Origin: an uncultured Kordia sp.
Lineage (GTDB): Bacteria; Bacteroidota; Bacteroidia; Flavobacteriales; Flavobacteriaceae
Assembly (NCBI RefSeq): GCF_947489565.1
Contig: NZ_CANLEA010000021.1
Coordinates: forward strand, 29,320-93,319
DNA length: 64,000 nucleotides
Direction of reading: 5' to 3'
The notes beneath the pieces are model-generated. The model was not told where the DNA came from, searched no databases, and saw only the letters and a program-made list of their open reading frames with translations. The translations under genes and the position numbers were made by a program. This document shows positions 9,554 through 18,390 of this stretch, one piece after another; within the stretch, counting starts at the first letter, position 1; every line of letters begins with the position of its first letter.

Positions 9554-9710
9554 TTTTTAAAATAAGAGACCATCTGAAAAGTTTTTAAAACGTCATTCTA
9601 AACTTGGTTCAGCACCTAACTCAACTGGTTTTTCAATTGTACTGAGAAACCGAATCATATTCGACTTGACGAAGATTTGACTTTTATGACAATCTCTTAT
9701 TTTTTTAAAA
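9554..9710. repeat. MITE-like intergenic element, copy A
   Basis: A roughly 155-bp segment bounded by an imperfect inverted repeat (TTTTTAAAATAAGAGA on the left, TCTCTTATTTTTTTAAAA on the right). It contains the motifs CGTCATTCTAAACTTGG and CGACTTGACGAAG, shared with the elements at 48883-49026 and 55574-55715. It lies in the 600-base gap between the repeat-protein gene and the DUF2141 gene; nothing else was seen there. Confidence 0.6.
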
Positions 9711-10066
9711 GACTCCGTTTTTCAACGAAGCTCGTAAAATTCGTAATTTTGAATTCTACTAACCTAAATCAATAACTAACGAAAGTTTTATAAATGTTAC
9801 TTTTTTATGGAAGCATAATATATACTGTGATTACCTAAAAAACCGTTGAGCTTCCATAAAATAGCAATACTACATTCTATATATATAGACGTAGTTAATT
9901 TTGAAAAGGTTCCCGACCTAACACCTAAAATCTATTACCAAATGCCTTTTTTACAATTCATCCTTCAAAAATTACAGTTAGGTATCTTTTTTTGTGTGTG
10001 ATTGAGATTTATTTGGACATTTGAATCATCAAACAATAAATCATTAATCAATAAACAATTACAATC

Positions 10067-10492
10067 ATGAGAAATTTACTTTTAATCGCAGTTTTCTTTA
10101 CAGGTCTTTTTACAACAACAGCACAAACAACTTCTGAAGAAGGAGTAACCATCACAGTTACCATTGACAAAATTAAAAACAACACCGGAAAAGTATTATT
10201 CGCTTTACATACCGAAAGTACGTTTATGAAAACAACACCTGTACAAACTGCAGGAAGCAAAATTGAAGGCAATACAGTAACCGTTACTTTTACAAATGTT
10301 CCAAAAGGCACGTATGCAATTACATGTGTACATGACGAGAACAACAACGGACAAATGGATTTTGAAGCTAGCGGAATGCCAAAAGAAGATTACGGCATTT
10401 CTAATAATCCAATGAGCTACGGACCACCACAATTTGATCCTGCAAAATTTGACGTAAAAGATAGCGATGTAACTTTAAAAATCGTTTTATAA
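10067..10492 (+). CDS. DUF2141 domain-containing secreted protein
   Basis: A 141-residue protein with a signal peptide to about residue 20 (ending in TTAQ) and one DUF2141 domain. The diagnostic region is HDENNNGQMDFEASGMPKE followed by YGISNN, a calcium-loop-like D-x-N-x-x-G-x-x-D element. DUF2141 proteins are small exported proteins of Bacteroidota and Proteobacteria with unknown role. The gene stands alone, with a strong hairpin about 80 bases downstream. Confidence 0.9.
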   Translation: MRNLLLIAVFFTGLFTTTAQTTSEEGVTITVTIDKIKNNTGKVLFALHTESTFMKTTPVQTAGSKIEGNTVTVTFTNVPKGTYAITCVHDENNNGQMDFEASGMPKEDYGISNNPMSYGPPQFDPAKFDVKDSDVTLKIVL

Positions 10493-10574
10493 TATAATTT
10501 TTGAGCTCTTAGATTTGCGTATTGAGATACCGATCTAGATAAATTCAAACAAACAACATTCTTTCATCAATCAT

Positions 10575-10607
10575 AAAAAAGCAATGCTAAAAAGTGTTGC
10601 TTTTTTT
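10575..10607 (+). terminator. Rho-independent terminator after the DUF2141 gene
   Basis: AAAAAAGCAAT... pairs with ...GTTGCTTTTTT around an A-rich loop, followed by more T. The stem is nearly symmetric. The remaining bases to 10768 hold nothing recognisable. Confidence 0.75.
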
Positions 10608-10768
10608 ATGTAATAAACAGTATGACAACATCTTAAATTCTCATCTTTTTATAAAATCTTACAAGGAAAAACATGTTATTTCACCTTATGTTCATCGTGA
10701 TTTATAAAAAGTGGTACATGATTTATAAATGGCGATAATCTTCATTTTTCAAGCTCCAAATATTGGAA

Positions 10769-10776
10769 TAAGTTTG
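10769..10776 (+). promoter_or_regulatory. Candidate -7 promoter element of the RiPP precursor
   Basis: TAAGTTTG matches the Bacteroidota -7 consensus TAnnTTTG and lies 30 bases before the precursor ATG. A clear -33 TTTG is not present at the expected distance, so this is only a candidate. Confidence 0.4.
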
Positions 10777-10805
10777 ATCAATTATTAATTCAAAAAAATA
10801 TAATT

Positions 10806-11078
10806 ATGAAGAAAAAGAATTTGAAAAACTTGCTATTAAACAAAACAGTAGTATCAAACCTTGTAAAAGGAGGCGATGGGCGCGACATTACTAGACAAAG
10901 TCCATGTGCTGTTAAATCTGATGGTGGTGCTTGTGATTCTCTTGATTGCGGTCCCGTAGGTGATGTAACAGTAATTGCTACTTGTGCTGCCGGATGTACT
11001 AGTCCAACCGATCAACTTTCATACTGCGCTGGTGGAGGTGTACCGCACAATTGTTTGTCAATACAAGCATGTGCATAA
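10806..11078 (+). CDS. Cys-rich RiPP precursor, probably class I lanthipeptide type
   Basis: A 90-residue peptide. The leader begins with Lys-rich MKKKNLKNLLLNKTVVSNL and ends in a GG at residues 22-23, the leader form common in Bacteroidota class I lanthipeptide-like precursors. The core is rich in Ser, Thr and Gly and has eight Cys (34, 43, 48, 60, 64, 74, 83, 89), enough for several thioether or disulfide rings. No LanB, LanC, radical SAM or transporter gene is adjacent, so modification enzymes would have to be encoded elsewhere. It has its own terminator. A disulfide-bonded bacteriocin without lanthionines is possible. Confidence 0.75.
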   Translation: MKKKNLKNLLLNKTVVSNLVKGGDGRDITRQSPCAVKSDGGACDSLDCGPVGDVTVIATCAAGCTSPTDQLSYCAGGGVPHNCLSIQACA

Positions 11079-11100
11079 TCCAAACACTTTTTGATAAAGA

Positions 11101-11130
11101 AAAAGCGAGCCAGTTCAGCTCGCTTTTTTT
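11101..11130 (+). terminator. Rho-independent terminator of the RiPP precursor
   Basis: AAAAGCGAGC and GCTCGCTTTTTTT pair around the loop CAGTTCA, 22 bases past the precursor stop codon. Confidence 0.9.
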
Positions 11131-11230
11131 GTAATTTATTATTTATACTTGTATATTTAATTCTATTTTACTTAAAGCTAAAAGTTTAAAAATTCATAAT
11201 TTTTTTAATAATTAAAACTTAGTAAAAACG

Positions 11231-11335
11231 ATGAGCAAAATTCAAAAATTCAAAAAATATCTTGTAAAGTCTCCCTCAAAGATAAAAGGTGGGAAAATAA
11301 CATTTAAAGCAAAAGAAGGAGCTACCTTACCTTAA
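11231..11335 (+). CDS. Very short KGG peptide, possible RiPP precursor remnant
   Basis: A 34-codon frame encodes a Lys-rich peptide beginning MSKIQKFKKYLVKS, with a KGGK near residues 19-22 and ending in GATLP. The N-terminal Lys-rich part plus GG recalls the leader of the precursor just upstream, but the expected core is nearly absent. It lies between two terminators with no other gene on its unit. A different frame further on (from the ATG at 11409) ends in NTDCTCS, so this may be a broken precursor. It is too short to rule out chance. Confidence 0.4.
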   Translation: MSKIQKFKKYLVKSPSKIKGGKITFKAKEGATLP

Positions 11336-11492
11336 TAGCTTATTTTATGATTAAAGTTAGAATAATTTCTGGCTAAGCGTCAGTAGTATTGAACAAAACC
11401 CAAATTCAATGACTATTCTGAAGTATACACTAGCAATGATTGCAAATACAGATTGTACTTGCAGTTAATTTTTAGTAGTAAATGATTTAACT

Positions 11493-11526
11493 AAGAAAGC
11501 GACACATTTCTGTGTCGCTTTTCTTT
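11493..11526. terminator. Bidirectional terminator between the RiPP region and dps
   Basis: AAGCGACACA and TGTGTCGCTT form a 10-bp stem with a short TTTC loop, flanked by A-rich and T-rich runs. It can serve both the plus-strand peptide and the minus-strand dps gene. Confidence 0.88.
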
Positions 11527-11561
11527 TAACCAACCTTATAAACTTTAATTAAAACTTAGTA

Positions 11562-12035
11562 CTACTTATCTAACCAAGCATTCATCATCCAAATAGTTTT
11601 TTCTTGCTCAGAAATTAAATCGCTCATCATCGCATTGGTTCCTTCATCATGAGCTTCGCCTGCTTTTTCTAAAAGTGTTCTTTCTAACTGCAACAATTCT
11701 GAGATAGAAGCCACAATCAATTCAACTGCTTTTTCATCTTTAGAAATATGTTTTCCAACAGGAACTTTCGCGTTTGCTATATAATCTTGAAATGTGTGTA
11801 ATGGTTCGCCTCCAAGAGTTAAAACACGTTCTGCAATTTCATCTACTTTTACTTGCGTATCGTTGTACAACTCTTCGAATTTCGTATGTAACTCAAAGAA
11901 TCCTTTTCCTTTGATATTCCAGTGAATTCCACGTAAGTTTTGATAATACACTTGAAAATTTGCCAATAATACGTTCAAATCTTCAACTAAACTTTCTGTT
12001 TTTTGGATGTCTAATCCTAATATATTTAATGTCAT
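11562..12035 (-). CDS. dps: Dps family DNA-protection ferritin
   Basis: A 157-residue protein of normal Dps length. The ferroxidase ligands of the family are visible: the His of the RGIHWNIKG segment (around residue 40), and FFELHTKFEELYND with its acidic residues some ten residues later. It is followed by the ERVLTLGGEPL segment usual for Dps. Dps oxidises ferrous iron with peroxide and shields DNA as a dodecamer. The gene is divergent from oxyR, which fits peroxide-induced control. A TAATTTTG -7-like element lies at 12072-12079 on its strand. Confidence 0.95.
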   Translation of the reverse strand: MTLNILGLDIQKTESLVEDLNVLLANFQVYYQNLRGIHWNIKGKGFFELHTKFEELYNDTQVKVDEIAERVLTLGGEPLHTFQDYIANAKVPVGKHISKDEKAVELIVASISELLQLERTLLEKAGEAHDEGTNAMMSDLISEQEKTIWMMNAWLDK

Positions 12036-12151
12036 TTGATTCTGTTTTTACAGTGTTAACTTTTGTTGAAGCAAAATTATTGAACATTTAACCTGATTTA
12101 GTATAAGTTTTATTGATAGTTTTTATATTTTTATCACTCAAATTTATAACG

Positions 12152-13090
12152 ATGACAATCACACAATTACAATATGTATTGGCAGTAGCCGAACACCAGA
12201 ATTTTACACTTGCCGCACAAAAGTCATTTGTAACGCAACCTACGTTGAGTATGCAAATACAAAAGCTTGAAGATGAGTTGGAAATTCAGATTTTTGATCG
12301 AAGTAAGAAACCTATTCAGCTCACAGAAATTGGGAAGAAAATTGTTGAACAAGCACGCAATATTGTCAATGAATCTGGGAGAATGCAAGATATTGTCGAT
12401 CAGCAGAAAGGATTTATTGGTGGCGAATTTAAGTTAGGAATCATTCCGACCATCATGCCGACTTTGTTGCCAATGTTTTTAAAAACGTTTATTAAAAAGT
12501 ATCCAAAAGTCAACTTAAAAATAGAAGAATTAACGACAGAAACTATTATTAAAAGACTCAATGACGGACATTTGGATGCCGCTATTGCTGCAACTCCGCT
12601 CGGATATGACCAAATTAAAGAACGTGTTTTATATTACGAACCCTTTGTAGGGTATACGACCGAAAATCACCGTTTGTATGACAAGAAAGAAATTGAAACT
12701 AGCGATTTAGATATTGACGATATTTTATTGTTAGAAGATGGACATTGCTTTAGAGATGGTGTTATCAATTTATGTAAAGTACCAAGAACGGCAATTGACG
12801 ATCATTTTCAATTGGAAAGCGGAAGTTTTGAAACTTTAATAAAACTGTCTAATGAAGACTTAGGCATGACACTTCTGCCCTATTTACATACCTTAGACAT
12901 TAAAGAATCGGAACGTAAATATTTGCGCCATTTTGCAGAGCCAAGACCAGCACGAGAAGTCAGTTTGCTATTTCACAAAAGCGAATTGAAAATGCAGATT
13001 ATTGAAGCACTACGCAGTGTAATTATGGGCATTGTACGCGGTGCCATTGCGTTTCACAATGTGCAAATTATTAGTCCAATACAACAATAG
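12152..13090 (+). CDS. oxyR: Hydrogen peroxide-responsive LysR regulator OxyR
   Basis: A 312-residue LysR-type regulator with an N-terminal winged helix-turn-helix (about residues 1-60, including FTLAAQKSFVTQPTLSMQI) and a substrate-type domain. Residues C199 and C208 lie in GHCFRDGVINLC. This is the redox pair of OxyR with the same spacing and numbering as in E. coli, so peroxide sensing by disulfide formation is expected. The ATG at 12152 starts at the family-typical MTITQLQYV; the 13 upstream in-frame residues are hydrophobic noise. It is divergent from dps, a classical OxyR target. Confidence 0.95.
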   Translation: MTITQLQYVLAVAEHQNFTLAAQKSFVTQPTLSMQIQKLEDELEIQIFDRSKKPIQLTEIGKKIVEQARNIVNESGRMQDIVDQQKGFIGGEFKLGIIPTIMPTLLPMFLKTFIKKYPKVNLKIEELTTETIIKRLNDGHLDAAIAATPLGYDQIKERVLYYEPFVGYTTENHRLYDKKEIETSDLDIDDILLLEDGHCFRDGVINLCKVPRTAIDDHFQLESGSFETLIKLSNEDLGMTLLPYLHTLDIKESERKYLRHFAEPRPAREVSLLFHKSELKMQIIEALRSVIMGIVRGAIAFHNVQIISPIQQ

Positions 13091-13105
13091 AAAAGTATAT
13101 ATGCT

Positions 13106-13137
13106 AAAAAAGCCGCGACGTATCGCGGCTTTTTTTA
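13106..13137. terminator. Rho-independent terminator after oxyR
   Basis: AGCCGCGA and TCGCGGCT form a GC-rich stem with a short CGTA loop, flanked by A6 and T7 runs. It may also end the converging minus-strand gene, whose stop overlaps its right edge. Confidence 0.92.
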
Positions 13138-13332
13138 TGGTTTTAAATAGATTAAACATTGATCTAATTGTGGATTTGCTGTTACGAGAGAATTGATCCA
13201 AATTTTCAATTCTTCTATTTCGTGAGGCAGCAATCTCTGCAAAGCTTTTTGTAACTCTTTACAAAACAGTGATGGATCAAAACTAACTTTTTTGAGTATA
13301 GTTTTTGTGTAATCAAACATCGCTCTAGCCAT
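13135..13332 (-). CDS. Small conserved Flavobacteriaceae protein
   Basis: A 65-residue protein starting at ATG (MARAMFDYTK); the longer frame begins at a TTG at 13338 and is not needed. It is rich in helix-forming residues, with a central LFCKELQKAL and LPHEIEELKIW and a C-terminal CLIYLKP. I recall similar small proteins in other flavobacteria, but no function is known. It converges on oxyR and shares its terminator region. Confidence 0.65.
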   Translation of the reverse strand: MARAMFDYTKTILKKVSFDPSLFCKELQKALQRLLPHEIEELKIWINSLVTANPQLDQCLIYLKP

Positions 13333-13462
13333 ATTCAACGAGGGTTAAGGTTAAAATTTCTAAGAGTAGTTTTCGTCTATAAGCATTTTGTTTATCCTTA
13401 TAAATGTACTAAAAAAAATTAATGTTTATACTTCTTCAACAAAACTTTAACAATAAGACCTA

Positions 13463-16324
13463 TTATTCTTTCATTACCTTACTTATTATCTTACCAGAAT
13501 TTGTTAGTGTATTTAGTATGTATATTCCTGCTGCGGCTTCTGATAAATTAACTTCGTATGAATTATGAGTGATTTGCGTAATGTTACTTTTTAAAAGTCT
13601 CCCTTCCATTGTTCTTATTTCTATCGCTTTTATAGCTTCTTTGGCAGTAATATTCAAAATTCCATTTGTTGGATTTGGATAGATATTGATCATATCTCTT
13701 TCCAAATTTTCTTCTGCAATACTCAACGGATTTGCAATTAAAGTAGATGCCGTATTTGTAATGATTGGAAAATTGAAATCAAAATAAATGTTTGCTGTAT
13801 TGTCAAATGTATCATTTTCTACCAATGTTGTTAGTGTCTTAATTTTAAAAACTAGGTATCCATCATTATCGGCGTCATCAAAAGGAAGGTTTATGTTCTC
13901 AAAAATGAATTCTACTTCATTGTTACTTTTGATATTGGTAACCATTTCATGACTACTCGAAACTGGTCGCAATGTAGAAATATCAAATTTAGAAGTATCT
14001 ATTTCGTCTGTTACTACCACATTTACTGCGGATGCTGTTCCCGTATTCTCAAAACGAATCATATAGTGTACAAACTCGTTTATATAATCTGTGGTGACAG
14101 TTTCACCTTCCAAACAACGTATATCATTTGGATCATACGAGTTGACAACAGTTTGTTGTAACACCATTATATTATTATTAGGTGTTTCGTCTGACACTCC
14201 TGAATTTATAGTAGTTTCAAAACTTAACACATCGCCTCCATTCACTGCAGGAACTTCTGTTGGTGAATTGATATTCATCGTAAAAGCAATATTTCTTGTT
14301 TCAAATGGCACTAGGTTTGTAAAATTCCACGTACTTGTATTAATAGCCTGCGTATCTGACATAGGAGTTGCAGTTACTACATCCATCAAATCATCATCGA
14401 AGGTCAATTGGACAGTTCCTGACAGCGTTGTATTCCCTTTATTTTCATATTGAATTTGATATGAAGCATCGAAACCTGGTCGTGCAATTTCTAGTGGCAT
14501 AATAGTGACTTCTACATCATTATGAGTTCCGTTTGGTGTCACACAAAAATCTTGTATGGTAGGATTGGAAGCCGTTGCAGTATCAATCATTATAGAAGCT
14601 GGTGAAACTGTATAGTATGCAGAGTTTTCTAATTGTGGCGTGATTGTATAGGTCTCGCCTTCTGACAAGTACAAAGCATAATCACCTGAAGTATCTGTAA
14701 TAATTGTCTCCGTTGCTGAACCTTCAACTATCGCTAATCCAATACTCGGGTATACAATATCATTTATATCGCAGCCATTTGTATTGTTATCTAATTTTGA
14801 ACTTCCTTGCAATACTACATATTCGCCTCCAGGCGTAAAAGAACAGTACGTACTTACAACTGCTGTTGCAGGAACTATTGATAAAGCCGATATAAAAGCT
14901 TGTTCTTCTTCATCTACACAAATAAATTCTAAGGTTGGATTGTTATCAAAACGAAGGTCATATATACTTGAAATAATGATTCCGTTTTTTACATTTATAT
15001 ATGTTAGTTGATTATTATAACAATCAATATCATTAAGTCGAGGATTTTGACTTACATCTAATTCTGTTAAGAGATTATCAGTACATTGTAAACCTATCAT
15101 TTCAGGGTTTTGACTTAAATCAAGAGCTGTCAAGGAATTTGAATTACATTCTAAGCCTAAAAGATTTGGATTTCCACTTAGTTCCAATTGTGTTAATGAA
15201 TTATCATTACATTCAAAATAGATAAGATTGTTATTACTAGTAACATCTATAGTTTCTAATAAATTATTATTACAAAACAATCTTTTAAGGCTTGTAGCTC
15301 CTGTTGTATTTATACTCGTTAATAGATTATCATTACAATTTACATTTTCTAAGTTTGGATTTTGAGTAAAGTCCAAACTTGTCAATTGGTTTTCAAAGCA
15401 ATTAACGGTTTGTAAAATAGGATTTTGAGAAACATCTAAACTTGTAAAGCTATTTTTTTCACAGTCTAAATATTTTAAGTTGGGATTTTGAGTAAGATTT
15501 AAGCTAGTTAATGAAGTTTCGCTGCATCGTAATGATTGCAAATGAGGATTTTGGGTGACATCAATAGTTGAAATACTATTTTTATCAATACTTAGAGTTC
15601 TTAATGATGGATTTTGCGTGGGATTGATTGTTGTTATTGAATTGTCACTAGCAGTTAATAACTGTAAATTTGGATTTTGAGAAATATCTAAACTAGTTAA
15701 CAAGTTATTGTTACAACGTAAATCTTCAAGATTTGGATTGGAAGTTACATCTAAGCTTGTGATTCCATTTCTAAAACAAGAAAAATTCTTTAATTGTGTG
15801 TTTTGTGTAACATCAATACTTGTAAAGTTACAGCGATATATATGTAAGTACTCTAAATTTATATTCTGCGTTACATCTAAAGTAGTTAATTGATCATTCC
15901 CTGATAAAAATAAAGATTCTAGATTGACATTTTGTGTTACATCAACAGCAGTAAGAGAGAAATTTGAGAAATCATTACTACAAGCTAGTGTCTTTAGATT
16001 GACATTTTGTGTAAGTGATAAGGTCGAAATTGGATTTGCTGAACAATATAATGCTTCAAGATTTGTAAAATATTCAATTCCTTCTAGTGACGAAATCGAT
16101 CTCCCCGTAGCACTCATAAATGTTACTAATAAGGCTTCCGATTCTTGAATTTCACCATCATTATTAAGATCAATCGTACTATCATTTATTTCATCATCAT
16201 CCGTATCAACAAGATTTGTTGTTAATAAATAGTTTTTAAAATTAGCATCGGGAATATTTATAATTTGTGCTTGACTCCATTGTATTATAAAAAATAGTGG
16301 TAGTAGTAGGTAACTTTTTTTCAT
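13463..16324 (-). CDS. Secreted leucine-rich-repeat protein with T9SS type A sorting domain
   Basis: A 953-residue protein. After a signal peptide (residues 1-19) comes a short domain (IPDANFKNYLL...), and then about 18-19 leucine-rich repeats of roughly 21 residues with LTSLDVTQNPNL-type units, to about residue 480. A carboxypeptidase-regulatory-like segment (about 500-590) and DUF11-like beta-sandwich regions with YDPND near 735 follow. The last 80 residues form a type A T9SS sorting domain (NIYPNPTNG, AAGIYILN, KVMKE). It should cross the outer membrane by type IX secretion and be attached or released. Adhesion or binding is inferred. Confidence 0.9.
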   Translation of the reverse strand: MKKSYLLLPLFFIIQWSQAQIINIPDANFKNYLLTTNLVDTDDDEINDSTIDLNNDGEIQESEALLVTFMSATGRSISSLEGIEYFTNLEALYCSANPISTLSLTQNVNLKTLACSNDFSNFSLTAVDVTQNVNLESLFLSGNDQLTTLDVTQNINLEYLHIYRCNFTSIDVTQNTQLKNFSCFRNGITSLDVTSNPNLEDLRCNNNLLTSLDISQNPNLQLLTASDNSITTINPTQNPSLRTLSIDKNSISTIDVTQNPHLQSLRCSETSLTSLNLTQNPNLKYLDCEKNSFTSLDVSQNPILQTVNCFENQLTSLDFTQNPNLENVNCNDNLLTSINTTGATSLKRLFCNNNLLETIDVTSNNNLIYFECNDNSLTQLELSGNPNLLGLECNSNSLTALDLSQNPEMIGLQCTDNLLTELDVSQNPRLNDIDCYNNQLTYINVKNGIIISSIYDLRFDNNPTLEFICVDEEEQAFISALSIVPATAVVSTYCSFTPGGEYVVLQGSSKLDNNTNGCDINDIVYPSIGLAIVEGSATETIITDTSGDYALYLSEGETYTITPQLENSAYYTVSPASIMIDTATASNPTIQDFCVTPNGTHNDVEVTIMPLEIARPGFDASYQIQYENKGNTTLSGTVQLTFDDDLMDVVTATPMSDTQAINTSTWNFTNLVPFETRNIAFTMNINSPTEVPAVNGGDVLSFETTINSGVSDETPNNNIMVLQQTVVNSYDPNDIRCLEGETVTTDYINEFVHYMIRFENTGTASAVNVVVTDEIDTSKFDISTLRPVSSSHEMVTNIKSNNEVEFIFENINLPFDDADNDGYLVFKIKTLTTLVENDTFDNTANIYFDFNFPIITNTASTLIANPLSIAEENLERDMINIYPNPTNGILNITAKEAIKAIEIRTMEGRLLKSNITQITHNSYEVNLSEAAAGIYILNTLTNSGKIISKVMKE

Positions 16325-16619
16325 GTGTAGGTTTTGGTTGGTAATCGTTTATTTAGGGCTTACTAAGATAAAATTCATTCGTAATAGTATAAAGATATAG
16401 CATTGGGAAATAATTTCAATATTAAATGTAAATATGTAGCTATTTATTTCATATTTGCATTTTCTTAAACTAATTTGGGACTGCTTGTTTAGCGCTCTTT
16501 GTAATTATTAAATCAATTTTGATGTAATATATAAATTTAACTAAAGTAAGCATATAAGTGTACATCGTAATTTATAAATTATGTATACTTTAGGGTATTA
16601 TCCTTTGATGAAAGACATA

Positions 16620-16670
16620 CAAAAAGCGCTCATTATCAAGTCACAAGCCGTAACTCGGTAATAAACGCTT
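16620..16670 (-). terminator. Rho-independent terminator of the AIM24-like gene
   Basis: On the minus strand a 12-bp stem (AAGCGTTTATTA with TAATGAGCGCTT, two G-U pairs) encloses a smaller CCG/CGG hairpin and is followed by TTTTTG. The rest of the 16325-16697 gap holds nothing recognisable. Confidence 0.7.
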
Positions 16671-16697
16671 CTTATATTTTTATAATTTTAGACTTAA

Positions 16698-17495
16698 CTA
16701 ACGATTGTCTCCATCGAATAAATCGCCAATACTTCCTAAGATGCTTCCTTCTCCTTTGCTGTTTCCACCATTTGGTAATGAAGAGATAATTCGTCCTGCC
16801 AAACGACTAAATGGTAAAGATTGAATATATACAATTCCTGGTCCCTTTAAGGTTGCAAAAAACATTCCTTCGCCACCAAATAAGGTGTTTTTAATACCGC
16901 CAACAAATTCAATATCGTAATCTACATCTTGTGTAAAACCTACAATACAACCTGTATCTACACGTAATGTTTCGCCAGGCGCCAATTCTTTTCGTGCCAT
17001 GGTTCCACCAGCATGTACAAACGCCATTCCGTCTCCTTCAAGTTTTTGCATGATGAAGCCTTCACCGCCAAAAAATCCGCGGCCTAACTTTTTAGAAAAT
17101 TCAATACCTACCGTTACACCTTTTGCAGCGCATAAGAAGGCGTCTTTTTGACAGATAAATTTTCCGCCATAATTTGTTAAATCTATGGGAATAATTTTTC
17201 CTGGATATGGTGATGCGAAACTTACTTTGCGGACACCAAACGCTTTTTCATTTAAAAAAGAAGTCATGAATAAGCTTTCGCCAGTTAGAATTCGTTTTCC
17301 GGCAGAGAATAATTTCCCTAAAATACTTTGTTCTTGATTGGAACCGTCGCCAAAAATGGTATTCATACTAATACCATCGTCCATCATCATAAAGCTTCCT
17401 GCTTCCGCGACTACGGCTTCTTGTGGATCCAGTTCAATTTCTACATATTGCATTTCTTCACCATAAATATGGTAATCTATTTCGTGTGCTGTCAT
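16698..17495 (-). CDS. TIGR00266 / AIM24 family protein
   Basis: A 265-residue Gly-rich beta protein of the AIM24-like family. Typical segments are [19 protein letters not shown] near 27-46, the [21 protein letters not shown] segment, [20 protein letters not shown] repeats in the middle and [15 protein letters not shown] near 210. The family has a trimeric beta-prism fold and no known enzymatic activity. It ends in a Gly/Ser-rich tail and an acidic DLFDGDNR. It is 64 bases downstream of the DUF4442 gene on the same strand and may be cotranscribed. Confidence 0.9.
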   Translation of the reverse strand: MTAHEIDYHIYGEEMQYVEIELDPQEAVVAEAGSFMMMDDGISMNTIFGDGSNQEQSILGKLFSAGKRILTGESLFMTSFLNEKAFGVRKVSFASPYPGKIIPIDLTNYGGKFICQKDAFLCAAKGVTVGIEFSKKLGRGFFGGEGFIMQKLEGDGMAFVHAGGTMARKELAPGETLRVDTGCIVGFTQDVDYDIEFVGGIKNTLFGGEGMFFATLKGPGIVYIQSLPFSRLAGRIISSLPNGGNSKGEGSILGSIGDLFDGDNR

Positions 17496-17559
17496 TGTTT
17501 ATTTTGTTTTTTGATTGCAATGTATAAGATGAAAAAAAATACAATTTGTTACAAGGAAA

Positions 17560-18021
17560 TTATTTTTTCTTTCTGAGTTTTATTCCCCATTCGTATTCAA
17601 AATTGGAAACACTTTCTCCTGATGCATCAAAACCTTCCGCGTATAAGGTTAGGCTTTGCCCTTCTCCTGTTTTGACAGCTTCTTCAATAGCTGCTTTTAC
17701 TTTGAGTCCATCTTTACACACAAAATGAATACGTCCTGTCGCTTTTTTGGTAAATGTTCCTTTTTGCGATCGGACTAACATTGAAATTTTTTTGCCTGAG
17801 TTTTCAATTTCTTGAATCACCAATACGCCTGTTGCCAACTCGGAAGCCATTCCTTGCGTTGCCCAATACAATGATTTAAAAGGATTTTGATTGATCCAGC
17901 GATGTTTTACAGTCACGGTTGCTTCTTCTTGGTTGATTTCTTTTAATCGTACACCTGAGAAGTAAGCCGATGGAAGTTTGAATAATAAAAATTTGTTGAT
18001 TTTAGATGGAGTCAGTTTCAT
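17560..18021 (-). CDS. DUF4442 domain-containing protein (hotdog-fold thioesterase-like)
   Basis: A 153-residue protein of DUF4442 type. The segment HRWINQNPFKSLYWATQGMASELATG near 40-65 matches the catalytic helix region of hotdog-fold acyl-CoA thioesterases, although the canonical acidic residue is not certain. The length is normal for the family. It lies just upstream of the AIM24-like gene. A role in acyl-CoA or acyl-ACP hydrolysis is possible but unproven. Confidence 0.85.
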   Translation of the reverse strand: MKLTPSKINKFLLFKLPSAYFSGVRLKEINQEEATVTVKHRWINQNPFKSLYWATQGMASELATGVLVIQEIENSGKKISMLVRSQKGTFTKKATGRIHFVCKDGLKVKAAIEEAVKTGEGQSLTLYAEGFDASGESVSNFEYEWGIKLRKKK

Positions 18022-18338
18022 GAATTATATTTTATGCACGCATAGCAAATTACAAAAAAATAGTGATGCTCACAAAGAAACTTAGAGTATTGCATTTATT
18101 GCAAAGAGTTTTAAAGATTAATATTATTCTATAGTTTCAGAATTAATTATTTGTTGCCTGTTTCATATTTCGACTTATCTCTTCTCTTAAGTACACCTGT
18201 ATCCTAAATTATGTTTTTGAGCTAAAACGACACGCATTACCATTTTAAATAACTAATAATCAATACCATAACTCTAATACCTTCATCTAAAATCACGATA
18301 TCAAAATGTTAATATTATGTTAAATTTAAGTACTATGT

Positions 18339-18371
18339 TTTGCATAATACCTTTTTTTAACCATATATTTG
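18339..18371 (+). promoter_or_regulatory. Bacteroidota-type promoter of the DUF4870/PadR operon
   Basis: TTTG at 18339-18342 and TATATTTG at 18364-18371 are separated by 21 bases, as in the TTTG...TAnnTTTG consensus of Bacteroidota primary sigma factors. Transcription would begin about 7-10 bases later, just before the ATG at 18391, giving a very short leader. The rest of the 18022-18390 gap shows nothing else. Confidence 0.75.
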
Positions 18372-18390
18372 CATAAGAAAATAATATGCA

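Noticed and set aside
11409..11468. 19-codon frame ending in NTDCTCS
   Set aside because: Too short and without leader; kept only as a hint of a decayed precursor.
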